Shown here piece by piece: positions 8,338 to 16,946 of a stretch of 64,000 nt of DNA. Within the stretch, counting starts at the first letter, position 1. Each line of letters begins with the position of its first letter. A program made the translations under genes and the position numbers. The stretch lies in the IMG/VR virus record IMGVR_UViG_3300044712_000810, positions 186,001-250,000 of that record; one strand, 5' to 3'. Source of the DNA: a virus. Under the pieces are notes generated by a model that searched no databases, was not told where the DNA came from, and saw only the letters and a program-made list of their open reading frames with translations.

Positions 8338-9825
8338 TTAGTATTTCTTCCAAACTTTAATCTTACCAGTAAATCCAGCACTAACAACTATTTGAACACT
8401 ATTTACTGTTCCACTACCATACCACGTATGATGATGCATTTGAACTTGTGGAACGGCTCCTACATCATAGTTTAATACAGCATTGAATTTCTTTACAGTA
8501 GGATATACTGTTATTTTTGAAGTAGACATTTGACCATTTGAGGAAGTCACACCACTAACAACGTTATTATTAGTTCCGGTTCCAACAGCAGTAGATATAG
8601 TAGAACCATTACCCGCAGTATAAGTTAATTTATAGTTTGAACTTACACCATCATTATTAAATTGTATAAAACCATTTTGTGTAGTACTAGAACCAATAAG
8701 TGATATTTCTAATTCATCACAATCAGAAACATCAATGGATTCACTAACGGCAGAATTAGAGTATGTTTTATTTAATACAAGTTCAACAGGTTTTACATTT
8801 TGTTTTAATAACTGTTTAGTTACTAAACGATATACTTTAACAGAACCGGTAATCGCTGCTAAAGAAAATATACGTATTGATGTTGTTACAGCAGCATTAC
8901 TCCAATATCCTCCGGTAAGTTCAGTTGTCGATGCACCAGGATTTTCTCTAAAATGTTTACATACACATTGATGTTTTCTTCCAGATTTTAAATTCATATT
9001 AAATTGACCATATGCAACATTTTTAAATCCATCTGCTATAAAAACATTTGAATAATTACTAGCATATGCAGCTGGTGATGCTCCACTATTAAATACACCG
9101 GTTGCAACATAATTAGTAGTAGTATCACCATTACATTGTAAACCAAGATAATTTGAAGTAGAACCATCACCAGATACGCTATATTCAATATATAAATCTG
9201 GTGTAGATTCCCAATCAATACCTGTAATAGTGTCGTTTAATACTGTTGCAGTAGTATAATTATATTCTTTTATTAATTCATATATAGCTAAGTTTGTGAC
9301 TTTAATATCTTGCCATTTGTATACTATGATTTCACCAGTAAAAGTATTAGTTCCACCAATATTAAGAGTATTCATCGCCGCAGTACCAGTATAAAAAACA
9401 CCCATTGGTTGAATAAATACACCTGATCCTGTAGTAGAATTAGCGGATATAATACTTTCACCCACTTTTGTAGTTCTATCAAACTCATGTTTGATAATAT
9501 AATTGCCACCCCATGTAGCACCTAGAATAAATCCGTTTCTAGTATTTCGGCCACCGCCAGCGACAGCTCCTTGGCCATATAAATCTTGTTCAACATAAGT
9601 TGCACCAGTATCACTATCGAAATATGCTAATATATTACCACTTGGCGATGCAGTTCCTTTTATTTCAATCATGAATTTAGTACATGTACTAATATCAAAA
9701 CTACATGTTGGGACCGCGTTTGTAAATTTCTTACTATCAATTTTAACCCAGTTAGTACTATCTTGTGGGTTTACTCCAGTTAACCAAGAACTAATATCTA
9801 GATTCTCTTGAGTAGATAATTTCAT
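8338..9825 (-). CDS. Beta-rich adhesin-like tail protein (copy 2)
   Basis: A 495-aa paralogue of the flanking genes: same start (MKLSTQENLDISSWL) and same three TG-x-[IV]-x-VY module ends (FTGEIIVYKWQD, ITGSVKVYRLVTK, FTGKIKVWKKY). Module interiors diverge strongly, while the junctions (VTNLAIYELIKE, KQNVKPVELVLNKTY) are nearly fixed, as expected of surface proteins under diversifying selection. Confidence 0.75.
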   Translation of the reverse strand: MKLSTQENLDISSWLTGVNPQDSTNWVKIDSKKFTNAVPTCSFDISTCTKFMIEIKGTASPSGNILAYFDSDTGATYVEQDLYGQGAVAGGGRNTRNGFILGATWGGNYIIKHEFDRTTKVGESIISANSTTGSGVFIQPMGVFYTGTAAMNTLNIGGTNTFTGEIIVYKWQDIKVTNLAIYELIKEYNYTTATVLNDTITGIDWESTPDLYIEYSVSGDGSTSNYLGLQCNGDTTTNYVATGVFNSGASPAAYASNYSNVFIADGFKNVAYGQFNMNLKSGRKHQCVCKHFRENPGASTTELTGGYWSNAAVTTSIRIFSLAAITGSVKVYRLVTKQLLKQNVKPVELVLNKTYSNSAVSESIDVSDCDELEISLIGSSTTQNGFIQFNNDGVSSNYKLTYTAGNGSTISTAVGTGTNNNVVSGVTSSNGQMSTSKITVYPTVKKFNAVLNYDVGAVPQVQMHHHTWYGSGTVNSVQIVVSAGFTGKIKVWKKY

Positions 9826-9837
9826 ATTATATTATCC

Positions 9838-11328
9838 TTAATATTTTTTATATACTTTAATTTTACCAGTGAATGCGGCAGATGGTGTTAATGTAATTGT
9901 CGTCGAAGTATCAGGTCCATTATATCTGTATGCATATTGTCCAGTTTGGATATCACTTGATGATGTTCCATTTTGCCAATTACATACAATTGTTTTTGAA
10001 TATTTAAAGAATTTTGTAATACAATGCGATGCTCCACCATAACAGGCTGAAGGTCTAGCATTATCACGACCACCTAGTGCAGAACTAGCAGAATAAAAAT
10101 AATTTCTAGCATAATTCGCGGCAGTTACATCTGCTCCAATCTGAACACCTATTGATGCAGCATTCGCATTTGGTGCATCACATACTATTTCAAGTGAATC
10201 ACAATCAGAGAAATCGATTGTAAGTGGAGCTGTACTAGCAGTATAATACTGATCATGTACAAGTTCAATGGGTTTAGTATTTTGTTTTAATAATTGTTGT
10301 GTTACTAAACGATATACTTCAACTGTTCCAGAACAATTTGCACTTGTAATAAGTTGTAATGATGTTACTGCCGATGATGTATTTGCCCATCTAGATCCAT
10401 ATACACCCATTCTATCTGTTGCATTAGTTCTATATCTTTGCATTGTGGATGTTGACAGTCGTTGTGATCCTGTTTTTAAATTAATTTCTGTAATCCAGTG
10501 CTCAGTTCCACTATTTGCAGCTGTATCACAACCACCAACCAAAAGTCCAGTATATGATGCGTTTTGTGAATCGGATGCTCCAAATAAAGTTGATCCGTTA
10601 TGTCCATAATAATTTAAAAAATAATTTGTATAAGTACTATCACCATTAGGTCTAACCCATAAATATGTAAATGCACCGGAGGCATTATATATCTTAGAAA
10701 CAATTCTAATATTTGGTGTAGATTCACCATCAATAGCAATAGTTTGATTTAATGTCGTATTATTTAAAGTATATGATCCAATTAATTCATATGTAGCTAA
10801 GTTTGTAACTTTAATATCTTGCCATTTATAAACAGTAATAGTACCAGTAAATGCGGCAGTTGCTGTTAATGTCAATGTATTCATTACAGCCGAACCAAGA
10901 TATATTGATCCATGTGTTTGAGCGTATAATACACCAGCACTTTGAATTGGATTTATATCATACCAACATTTAGATGTTTTATCGAATATAGTTTGTGTAA
11001 ATGATGGTGTTCCAACAGATAAATTAATTCCTGCGGATGTTACTTGTGATGCACCAACACTTGAACCATTATATGCAGCTATAGCTTGTTGTTTATAGTT
11101 GGCGGCAGTTTGATCTGTATCTAAATATGCATAAATAGCCGCAGAACTAGCGGAACATTGTGTTTCAATCATAAATTTAGTACAGTTACTAATATCAAAA
11201 CTACCAGAAGGTGTAGTACCATTAAATGTTAAAGTTTTTACTTTAACCCAGTTAGTATTCTCCTGTGGATTAACACCGGAAAGCCATTTACTGATATCTA
11301 GATTCTCTTGAGTAGATAATTTCATCAA
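9838..11328 (-). CDS. Beta-rich adhesin-like tail protein (copy 1)
   Basis: A 496-aa protein, the first of three tandem paralogues. It has the same N-terminal block (STQENLDISKWLSGVNPQEN) and three repeated modules ending FTGTITVYKWQD, CSGTVEVYRLVTQ and FTGKIKVYKKY. The AGGAGATATATTG leader gives a good SD. No TATAGAAATA motif precedes it, so it may be expressed by read-through from the array upstream or from an unrecognised promoter. Confidence 0.75.
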   Translation of the reverse strand: MMKLSTQENLDISKWLSGVNPQENTNWVKVKTLTFNGTTPSGSFDISNCTKFMIETQCSASSAAIYAYLDTDQTAANYKQQAIAAYNGSSVGASQVTSAGINLSVGTPSFTQTIFDKTSKCWYDINPIQSAGVLYAQTHGSIYLGSAVMNTLTLTATAAFTGTITVYKWQDIKVTNLATYELIGSYTLNNTTLNQTIAIDGESTPNIRIVSKIYNASGAFTYLWVRPNGDSTYTNYFLNYYGHNGSTLFGASDSQNASYTGLLVGGCDTAANSGTEHWITEINLKTGSQRLSTSTMQRYRTNATDRMGVYGSRWANTSSAVTSLQLITSANCSGTVEVYRLVTQQLLKQNTKPIELVHDQYYTASTAPLTIDFSDCDSLEIVCDAPNANAASIGVQIGADVTAANYARNYFYSASSALGGRDNARPSACYGGASHCITKFFKYSKTIVCNWQNGTSSSDIQTGQYAYRYNGPDTSTTITLTPSAAFTGKIKVYKKY

Positions 11329-11355
11329 TATATCTCCTATTTAAATTTTAATTAC

Positions 11356-11386
11356 AATAAAAAGTGAGTGGGAATAACCCACTCAC
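11356..11386 (-). terminator. Terminator of CTM array 11388-15242
   Basis: On the minus strand GTGAGTGGG pairs with CCCACTCAC, followed by TTTTTATT. Confidence 0.9.
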
Positions 11387-11387
11387 G

Positions 11388-11687
11388 TCATAAATCCATA
11401 ATTAATTTTTTTTGCATTTCTAATAACATATCATCGTCATATAGATTTGATATGATTTCATATAAATGTATACTTTTAAAAACATCTGGCGTGTATTTAT
11501 TTGCGTCGATGTATTTTTTTCTATTTAAGTATGTGTATACTCGAAAATCACCCGTTATACAACATTTGATTTGTAAATCTTTGAACAGTTGCGATACATA
11601 ATAGTAACCAACTGCATTTTTAATACCATCCGTACTATATTTGTTAATAAATAGCATTATTAAATCAGTATGTTCTTCTGGTATCAT
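11388..11687 (-). CDS. Small CTM array protein, last of its operon
   Basis: A 99-aa protein of unknown function ending DDDMLLEMQKKLIMDL. As the last gene of the operon it lacks an LE-x tail and needs no downstream SD, which fits the idea that the tail's Glu codon is kept partly as an SD. ATGA overlap upstream. Confidence 0.85.
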   Translation of the reverse strand: MIPEEHTDLIMLFINKYSTDGIKNAVGYYYVSQLFKDLQIKCCITGDFRVYTYLNRKKYIDANKYTPDVFKSIHLYEIISNLYDDDMLLEMQKKLIMDL

Positions 11688-11977
11688 AACAACGCTATTA
11701 TAATCTTTTGTATTTTTAATCTTTGCGAATCAGTCAATCCAAACCTATTAACTACATCAACATACATTTGTCTCATACAACTATGATAACGACTTGATAT
11801 ATTATGAATATACTCACGATGATAATACATAAACTCATTTCCAAAATCTTTAGATATTATCATATTATATTCATTTAATATTGCGATTGTTACACTCACA
11901 TTTAATATTTGTTTAATTAAAGCCTCATCTCGAACAACATCACATAATGTTTCAACTAACTCGATGTCACTACTCAT
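11684..11977 (-). CDS. Small CTM array protein
   Basis: A 97-aa protein of unknown function ending LTDSQRLKIQKIIIALL, a weaker version of the motif. The start is set at the ATG at 11977 (MSSDIELV), which overlaps the upstream stop as ATGA and follows SD CTGGAAC; an in-frame reading back to 12016 has no such support. Confidence 0.8.
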   Translation of the reverse strand: MSSDIELVETLCDVVRDEALIKQILNVSVTIAILNEYNMIISKDFGNEFMYYHREYIHNISSRYHSCMRQMYVDVVNRFGLTDSQRLKIQKIIIALL

Positions 11978-12258
11978 ATTGCATGTTCCAGTATATATTT
12001 TTGTATTTTCACGCAAAGATCTTCATCCCAGAAATGATCAACAACTTTAACGAATATTTGTTCGTGTACATATGATTCGTATGTTTCATATGTTTTATTA
12101 TTATATTTGTATAAATAAGGTGCTTTTAGGTCGAAATCTTTATCAAGATTTTCAACACTTATGTTTAACACGTTATATGGAGCAATAGCAGTTTCTGGTT
12201 CTACTACTATCCAAAATTCATGTATTAACTTTTCTTCTAACTTATTAACATTGTTCAT
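11974..12258 (-). CDS. Small CTM array protein
   Basis: A 94-aa protein of unknown function ending DEDLCVKIQKYILEHAI. ATGA overlap with upstream SD CTGGAAC encoded by L-E-H. Confidence 0.85.
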   Translation of the reverse strand: MNNVNKLEEKLIHEFWIVVEPETAIAPYNVLNISVENLDKDFDLKAPYLYKYNNKTYETYESYVHEQIFVKVVDHFWDEDLCVKIQKYILEHAI

Positions 12259-12536
12259 ATTATGTGTTCCAGTACATACTTGTTTAATGCGGTTACTAGA
12301 TCTTCGTCGTACAAAGCACGAAAGACAAATACGAATGTTGAGAATCCACTAATTTGTAATGTGGATGGTAATTCATATGTTTTATCACCATGCACGAATA
12401 ATACTTGTGCATTTTCTGTAACATTAAATGTTATTCCTAACTTTTCATACATGTTTGATACTACGAATGTTCTATGTGACCAGAAGATCTTCAACAAATC
12501 CATTTCTTCATCAGACAATGGTGTTAATTTGCTCAT
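12255..12536 (-). CDS. Small CTM array protein
   Basis: A 93-aa protein of unknown function ending DEDLVTALNKYVLEHII. The middle segment AQVLFVHGDKTYEL is the 'short strand, charged turn, K-x-Y/E' feature that precedes the helical tail in many array members. Confidence 0.85.
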   Translation of the reverse strand: MSKLTPLSDEEMDLLKIFWSHRTFVVSNMYEKLGITFNVTENAQVLFVHGDKTYELPSTLQISGFSTFVFVFRALYDEDLVTALNKYVLEHII

Positions 12537-12784
12537 ATGTGTTCTACCACAAACTTCTGCATTCTAAGCATCATGTCATCATCCATCATTTCACAAATAA
12601 CATCAACCCATTGTCCATGCTCATATATTTCACCTTTATAGTGTACTCCAAAATTAGGTAAGTCCTCATCACATTCAATCTCGATATTAAGTAAATTTAG
12701 AAGTGCAGTATATCGAAAATCATATACTTTTTTAAATGTATTATAAAATAATATGGCAAACTTTCTACGTTCTAATGGAGTCAT
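12533..12784 (-). CDS. Small CTM array protein
   Basis: An 83-aa protein of unknown function ending DDDMMLRMQKFVVEHI, with the mid-protein element HYKGEIYEHGQW. ATGA overlap; the upstream tail is IIDI, giving only a weak SD. Confidence 0.85.
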   Translation of the reverse strand: MTPLERRKFAILFYNTFKKVYDFRYTALLNLLNIEIECDEDLPNFGVHYKGEIYEHGQWVDVICEMMDDDMMLRMQKFVVEHI

Positions 12785-13002
12785 ATGTCAATAATTAATG
12801 CTTTAATAAGTTTTTCTCGAAGTTCATCATCAACAAGTTGTGATAATACTGTTTTCCACATTCCATGTTTTGCCATTTTATCTTTATAAAATACATATTC
12901 ATTATTATTAGACAATTCAGGTATACGTGAATATAAATCAGTATCAGGTCTTTTAAGTGCATAAAATTCATCAATTAGTTCAAACAACTCATTATCGGTC
13001 AT
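12781..13002 (-). CDS. Small CTM array protein, recent duplicate
   Basis: A 73-aa protein of unknown function ending VDDELREKLIKALIIDI. It is a close duplicate of the next upstream gene (12999): both start MTD-[NH]-EL-[FC]-[EK]-LID-x-FY and share DDELREKLIK. Confidence 0.85.
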   Translation of the reverse strand: MTDNELFELIDEFYALKRPDTDLYSRIPELSNNNEYVFYKDKMAKHGMWKTVLSQLVDDELREKLIKALIIDI

Positions 13003-13217
13003 ATGTGTACTATTGCTACTTTTATAAGTTTTTCACGCAATTCATCATCAATAATTTCAGGCAAGATATCTTGCCACCAACCATGTTGTACCTTCTTACC
13101 TTTATATTCAACCCCATCACCGTGTTCTATTAATTCAGGTATATGATCATAAAGACAAAATGGTATAGGTTTATGATAAAATGAATCTATAAGTTTACAT
13201 AGTTCGTGATCTGTCAT
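12999..13217 (-). CDS. Small CTM array protein, recent duplicate
   Basis: A 72-aa protein of unknown function ending IDDELREKLIKVAIVHI, the sister of the gene at 12781. It starts 23 bases inside the upstream gene with SD AAGGT instead of using an ATGA junction, so this pair may have been inserted as a unit. Confidence 0.85.
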   Translation of the reverse strand: MTDHELCKLIDSFYHKPIPFCLYDHIPELIEHGDGVEYKGKKVQHGWWQDILPEIIDDELREKLIKVAIVHI

Positions 13218-13485
13218 GTTTTACCTTCTGTTTACGTACTTCACGTTCAAACTGAACTATCTCAGTCATCTTTTGACGTATGTTGTCGTCTAAGATCTTA
13301 TTAAATAATATAAACCAGAAATGATCTATGCGTTCAAGTATAAAATCTCGTATGTTTGTAGTTTTATCTTTATAAGATATATTATAATTTCCATTATCTG
13401 TAATGCCAAAATATGTATAATAATTAATTTTACCATTAGTGTATAATAGAAATTCACTTATAAGTTTACGTTTACTTAATTTCAT
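13195..13485 (-). CDS. Array protein with tail extended past the CTM
   Basis: A 96-aa protein of unknown function. The motif-like helix (LDDNIRQKMTEIV) is followed by about 20 charged residues (EREVRKQKVKHDRSRTM), unlike other members, whose motif ends at the stop. The start at 13485 (MKLSKRKLI) is in ATGA overlap with the upstream gene. The extension may come from loss of an original stop. Confidence 0.75.
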   Translation of the reverse strand: MKLSKRKLISEFLLYTNGKINYYTYFGITDNGNYNISYKDKTTNIRDFILERIDHFWFILFNKILDDNIRQKMTEIVQFEREVRKQKVKHDRSRTM

Positions 13486-13766
13486 AGTGCTTGTATTAAA
13501 CACTTTTGAATGTTAAGTGCCATGTCTTCATCGAAAAATTGCGATAGTATTTCAAAATGATAATCACTCATTGGTTTACTATCTAATAATTCATTTGTAT
13601 CCAAAATAGTCCGACCTTTATATCCATATTCTCGACAATCACGAATGGTATTAGGATCATAATGAATTCCTATTTCACGAAAAGCATCGGTCCAAGTATG
13701 CCATATATTACCATTATAAATTATATCTAGAAATGTCCTTAATATATCTGCATCATGATGTGTCAT
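13482..13766 (-). CDS. Small CTM array protein
   Basis: A 94-aa protein of unknown function ending DEDMALNIQKCLIQAL. The ATG at 13766 (MTHHDADIL) overlaps the upstream stop and follows SD TTGGAG; the open frame to 13784 is not used. Confidence 0.8.
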   Translation of the reverse strand: MTHHDADILRTFLDIIYNGNIWHTWTDAFREIGIHYDPNTIRDCREYGYKGRTILDTNELLDSKPMSDYHFEILSQFFDEDMALNIQKCLIQAL

Positions 13767-13951
13767 ACTCGCTCCAATAACCACTTGTTTAAGTTATTAG
13801 TCACATCAGGATCATTAATTTCTAATACTACTTTACATAAAACATCTACAGGAACATAAACATTATGTGATTGACTTATAATATCCGATTCTAAATAACT
13901 TACACCAAAACGATGTAATAGTATTCTTAAATGATGGACATTTGTACTCAT
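13763..13951 (-). CDS. Short CTM array protein
   Basis: A 62-aa protein of unknown function, one of the shortest members, ending DPDVTNNLNKWLLERV. Little beyond the motif helix and one preceding helix is present. ATGA overlap. Confidence 0.8.
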   Translation of the reverse strand: MSTNVHHLRILLHRFGVSYLESDIISQSHNVYVPVDVLCKVVLEINDPDVTNNLNKWLLERV

Positions 13952-14205
13952 ATTCGTTCCAGTAAATACTTTTGATATGTTATGATGACTTGTGGATCTT
14001 CAAACTTATATAATAACTCCATAAAATCTTCTTTAGTTTCAGGAAACCCATCTATAATTATCTTACCATAATGATTGGTCCACCATTCTTCTGATTGTCC
14101 ACAATATCTAAATGCACATTTTCTTTTATTTCCAACATATCCATCAAGTCTAGTGACTCTTATTTCAGAACCACGTATATGATTTACTAATTCATAATAA
14201 GTCAT
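13948..14205 (-). CDS. Small CTM array protein
   Basis: An 85-aa protein of unknown function ending DPQVIITYQKYLLERI. It is the specific paralogue of the gene at 821-1111 (shared WW/AWT-[KN]-HYGKI block). ATGA overlap with SD GTGGAG. Confidence 0.85.
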   Translation of the reverse strand: MTYYELVNHIRGSEIRVTRLDGYVGNKRKCAFRYCGQSEEWWTNHYGKIIIDGFPETKEDFMELLYKFEDPQVIITYQKYLLERI

Positions 14206-14453
14206 ACATGCTCCACTAAGTATTTTTGTATATTGAGTTTAAGATCCTCGTCCATAAGTTTTAAAATACTTTCACAAATATTACCTGTTCGCTTTTGATG
14301 TATATATGATTTATTATTAAATCGTAATAACCATCCATATGGCAATGATTCATCTTCAATTCCTATAACTTCAAATATACTTTTAGTAGGATCATCATTA
14401 GTATTAAATACATTCCAATATGTATATATTAAATCACGATATTCTTGATTCAT
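14202..14453 (-). CDS. Small CTM array protein
   Basis: An 83-aa protein of unknown function ending DEDLKLNIQKYLVEHV. The start at 14453 (MNQEYRDL) sits in the ATGA overlap. Confidence 0.85.
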   Translation of the reverse strand: MNQEYRDLIYTYWNVFNTNDDPTKSIFEVIGIEDESLPYGWLLRFNNKSYIHQKRTGNICESILKLMDEDLKLNIQKYLVEHV

Positions 14454-14698
14454 ATTACATGATCCAATAACCATTTTTGCATTTTGCTTCTAATATCATC
14501 ATCCATTAACATCATAAATGCATCGGACCATAATACAACTGAAGTTCGTTCTAAGTCCCATTGTGAGTAATCATATTCTTTATTTTTATATCGCATTTTA
14601 TATTTACTACTTGCGTCTATTTTGAAATACTTTAAAAATGAACAGGTATCATATGCTTCTTCAATAAACCATTTAACAAGTTCTTCATCCGAACTCAT
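14450..14698 (-). CDS. Small CTM array protein
   Basis: An 82-aa protein of unknown function ending DDDIRSKMQKWLLDHVI, with the central element KMRYKNKEYDYSQW. ATGA overlap with SD CTGGAG. Confidence 0.85.
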   Translation of the reverse strand: MSSDEELVKWFIEEAYDTCSFLKYFKIDASSKYKMRYKNKEYDYSQWDLERTSVVLWSDAFMMLMDDDIRSKMQKWLLDHVI

Positions 14699-14949
14699 AA
14701 GTGCTCCAGTAAGTATTTTTGCATTGCCAGCCGAAGATCTTCATCCATGAATTGAATTATGACACTATGTATTGAATTAGGCCATATCCAATCGTATTTT
14801 TTATTCTTATAAATAAGATACTTATCCAAATCGTCGATATATTCCATACCGTTCTTATAAGTGTGTACTTCTATTCCGAACTCATCAAGTGTAGTAATAA
14901 ATTCAACACTATCCCAAAATAGATCTATTAATGTTTCATCGGCGTTCAT
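14695..14949 (-). CDS. Small CTM array protein
   Basis: An 84-aa protein of unknown function ending DEDLRLAMQKYLLEHL; central element LIYKNKKYDWIW. ATGA overlap. Confidence 0.85.
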   Translation of the reverse strand: MNADETLIDLFWDSVEFITTLDEFGIEVHTYKNGMEYIDDLDKYLIYKNKKYDWIWPNSIHSVIIQFMDEDLRLAMQKYLLEHL

Positions 14950-15242
14950 ATGAATTCCAACATAAACTTCTGTATCTTGACGAGCATGTCAACATCCATT
15001 ATTTGCATTATGATTCGTGTAAGATGATTTTTAGTCCAAGAAGAAAAGTTTTTCTTCATATGCACTTCATACATCTTATCATTGTATAAAACAAATCGTC
15101 TATTCCCGGATGGATTGCATTTGTATTGCAATCCTAAGTGTCTAAACACTCTATCGGGCAGTAATGATGTTTCTTTTTTATCACGTAACTTAATAATATA
15201 AGAATTCACTAAGTCTCTAGTGATTAACTTCTCTTGTTTCAC
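14946..15242 (-). CDS. First gene of CTM array operon, GTG start
   Basis: A 98-aa protein of unknown function ending DVDMLVKIQKFMLEFI. The start is GTG, preceded by SD AGGAG and by the promoter motif at 15273-15287. It heads a 15-gene operon reaching 11388. Confidence 0.85.
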   Translation of the reverse strand: MKQEKLITRDLVNSYIIKLRDKKETSLLPDRVFRHLGLQYKCNPSGNRRFVLYNDKMYEVHMKKNFSSWTKNHLTRIIMQIMDVDMLVKIQKFMLEFI

Positions 15243-15272
15243 GTGTGCTCCTGTAATTATTATTTACCTGTA

Positions 15273-15287
15273 TATTTCTATATGAAA
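15273..15287 (-). promoter_or_regulatory. Putative phage promoter of CTM array
   Basis: On the minus strand TTTCATATAGAAATA, about 30 bases before the GTG at 15242. It lies between the terminator of the upstream array operon and this one. Confidence 0.75.
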
Positions 15288-15298
15288 TCTTGAATAAT

Positions 15299-15330
15299 AA
15301 AAAAGTGGACGGGCATATGCCCAATCCACG
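15299..15330 (-). terminator. Terminator of CTM array 15332-19059
   Basis: On the minus strand GTGGA and TCCAC enclose an inner GGGCATATGCCC palindrome, followed by TTTTTTATT. Confidence 0.85.
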
Positions 15331-15331
15331 G

Positions 15332-15634
15332 TTAAAGTCTTTTTAATACTATTTTTTGTAAGTTTATTCTCATGTCGTCATCATATAACGTTTGAAGAAT
15401 ATACTTTATATCTCTAAATTGAAGTGACATTGATGGTGTCTTCAATACCTTGTTTTTATATTTAATTTTTGTTGACATTTTATCAACTGATGCGAACTTA
15501 AAACCAAAATCATTAATTAATAAATGTAATATATCAGCTATATTATATTGTGTAACATGTTTAAAGAATTGATCAATTAAGAAATCCTTTTCATCCATAT
15601 CAACTAAGTCACCATCTAGATCTAATTCCATCAT
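15332..15634 (-). CDS. Small CTM array protein, last of its operon
   Basis: A 100-aa protein of unknown function ending DDDMRINLQKIVLKRL. Acidic N-terminus (MELDLDGDLVDMDEKD). It is followed directly by the terminator; its tail lacks the GGAG-coding Glu. Confidence 0.85.
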   Translation of the reverse strand: MMELDLDGDLVDMDEKDFLIDQFFKHVTQYNIADILHLLINDFGFKFASVDKMSTKIKYKNKVLKTPSMSLQFRDIKYILQTLYDDDMRINLQKIVLKRL

Positions 15635-15867
15635 ATGCGATCCAATATGTATTTCATCATTTTAAGTTTCATATCATCATCATAAAAGTAACATAATATT
15701 CTATATAATGGTACATCATATAAAGTCTTTACCTTTACAGTAAATTGTTTATCTTTATATTTATATTTAATATACTGATTTGACATTTGAACATGTGTAA
15801 TATCCAAATGATAAAATATATCTTTGCCTACTGATAAATATGTTTTGACTAATATAGTATCAATCAT
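15631..15867 (-). CDS. Small CTM array protein
   Basis: A 78-aa protein of unknown function ending DDDMKLKMMKYILDRI; central IKYKYKDKQFTVKVK. ATGA overlap. Confidence 0.85.
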   Translation of the reverse strand: MIDTILVKTYLSVGKDIFYHLDITHVQMSNQYIKYKYKDKQFTVKVKTLYDVPLYRILCYFYDDDMKLKMMKYILDRI

Positions 15868-16118
15868 ACATACTCCAATAAGTATTTTTGCATTTTAAGT
15901 GTCATGTCATCATCGACAAGCGATTCAATTGTACTCCAGAAAGCATTGATTAATACCTTCTTATGAAACTCTTTATACTCTATTTCAAATATCATTGGTT
16001 GTCCCATCATATTATGTCGTTTAACACTAATACCTAACATGCTAAGTATAGTTAAATCATTATGTATGTATTTAGACATTACATTAAAACATGTGTTTAA
16101 TAATGTTTCATCATTCAT
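15864..16118 (-). CDS. Small CTM array protein
   Basis: An 84-aa protein of unknown function ending DDDMTLKMQKYLLEYV. ATGA overlap; upstream tail LLVERI. Confidence 0.85.
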   Translation of the reverse strand: MNDETLLNTCFNVMSKYIHNDLTILSMLGISVKRHNMMGQPMIFEIEYKEFHKKVLINAFWSTIESLVDDDMTLKMQKYLLEYV

Positions 16119-16363
16119 ATGCGTTCCACCAATAGTTTAAGCATTTTAATCCTTATATCTTCGTCCATAAATTGTTTTAGTACATGTGACCAATAACCAT
16201 ATCGGTCATTATCAGTAATAGGATCAATGATATATTCCTGATCTTTATAATATATTGCTTCGTAATTAAGTTGTTCATAATATGTAAGTCCAAAGTATTC
16301 ATAATACTTTACTGGGCCGAAGGTCTCTTCAAGAAACCATTCGATAAGTTTATCATCGGTCAT
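16115..16363 (-). CDS. Small CTM array protein
   Basis: An 82-aa protein of unknown function ending DEDIRIKMLKLLVERI. Tyr-rich middle (YYEYFGLTYYEQLNYEAIYYKDQEY). ATGA overlap. Confidence 0.85.
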   Translation of the reverse strand: MTDDKLIEWFLEETFGPVKYYEYFGLTYYEQLNYEAIYYKDQEYIIDPITDNDRYGYWSHVLKQFMDEDIRIKMLKLLVERI

Positions 16364-16647
16364 ATGTGTTCAACCACATATTTTTGCATTTTTATATATA
16401 ATTCATCATCCATAATGTCGTATAACATGTTTATCCAACTATTTAAATCATATTTAGAACAGTGTGGATCAATAGCATATTTAAGTATTTCTACTTTTTT
16501 ATTTTTGTATTTAAAATATTCCATAAATGTTTTTTCTTTACTTGGAACTCCATATACTCCAAATGATTCTAGTGTATCCCATAAATTATATGGAGGTAAT
16601 TCAAATATTAATCTGAATGTTAATATAAATGTTTTATCATATTTCAT
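16360..16647 (-). CDS. Small CTM array protein
   Basis: A 95-aa protein of unknown function ending DDELYIKMQKYVVEHI; central YFKYKNKKVEI. ATGA overlap. Confidence 0.85.
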   Translation of the reverse strand: MKYDKTFILTFRLIFELPPYNLWDTLESFGVYGVPSKEKTFMEYFKYKNKKVEILKYAIDPHCSKYDLNSWINMLYDIMDDELYIKMQKYVVEHI

Positions 16648-16946
16648 ATGTGTTCCAATATATATTTCTGCATTTTAATTAATATATCATCATCAAAGAT
16701 TTCACAGAATGCATCAATCCATTTTTGTTTACCTACTGGAGTATTTGCAAGTCCGATTTTATAAATATAATGTTGTTTATTTTTGTATTTATAATGTATA
16801 TCACCATACAGAGCTTTAGGATTATATCCATCGCGATCTTCGCTACGTGAATAATCTGTGAATTCAAAGTATTCACGATATACAATATCGTTAATTGATA
16901 ATTCAACAAATGTTTTTATAAAGTCGTAGTAAGGATGTTGATTCAT
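16644..16946 (-). CDS. Small CTM array protein
   Basis: A 100-aa protein of unknown function ending DDDILIKMQKYILEHI; central IHYKYKNKQHYIYK. The upstream gene ends IIKTL, so the SD here is weak. Confidence 0.85.
   Translation of the reverse strand: MNQHPYYDFIKTFVELSINDIVYREYFEFTDYSRSEDRDGYNPKALYGDIHYKYKNKQHYIYKIGLANTPVGKQKWIDAFCEIFDDDILIKMQKYILEHI

Noticed and set aside
13195-13485. Pseudogene in the CTM array because the motif is not terminal
   Set aside because: The frame is intact and starts in ATGA overlap; an extended tail is as likely as decay, so it is listed as a gene.
16271-16678. Long plus-strand ORFs opposite the CTM arrays
   Set aside because: They run antisense to several real genes with overlapping starts, have no SD and read as hydrophobic low-complexity sequence typical of AT-rich antisense frames.
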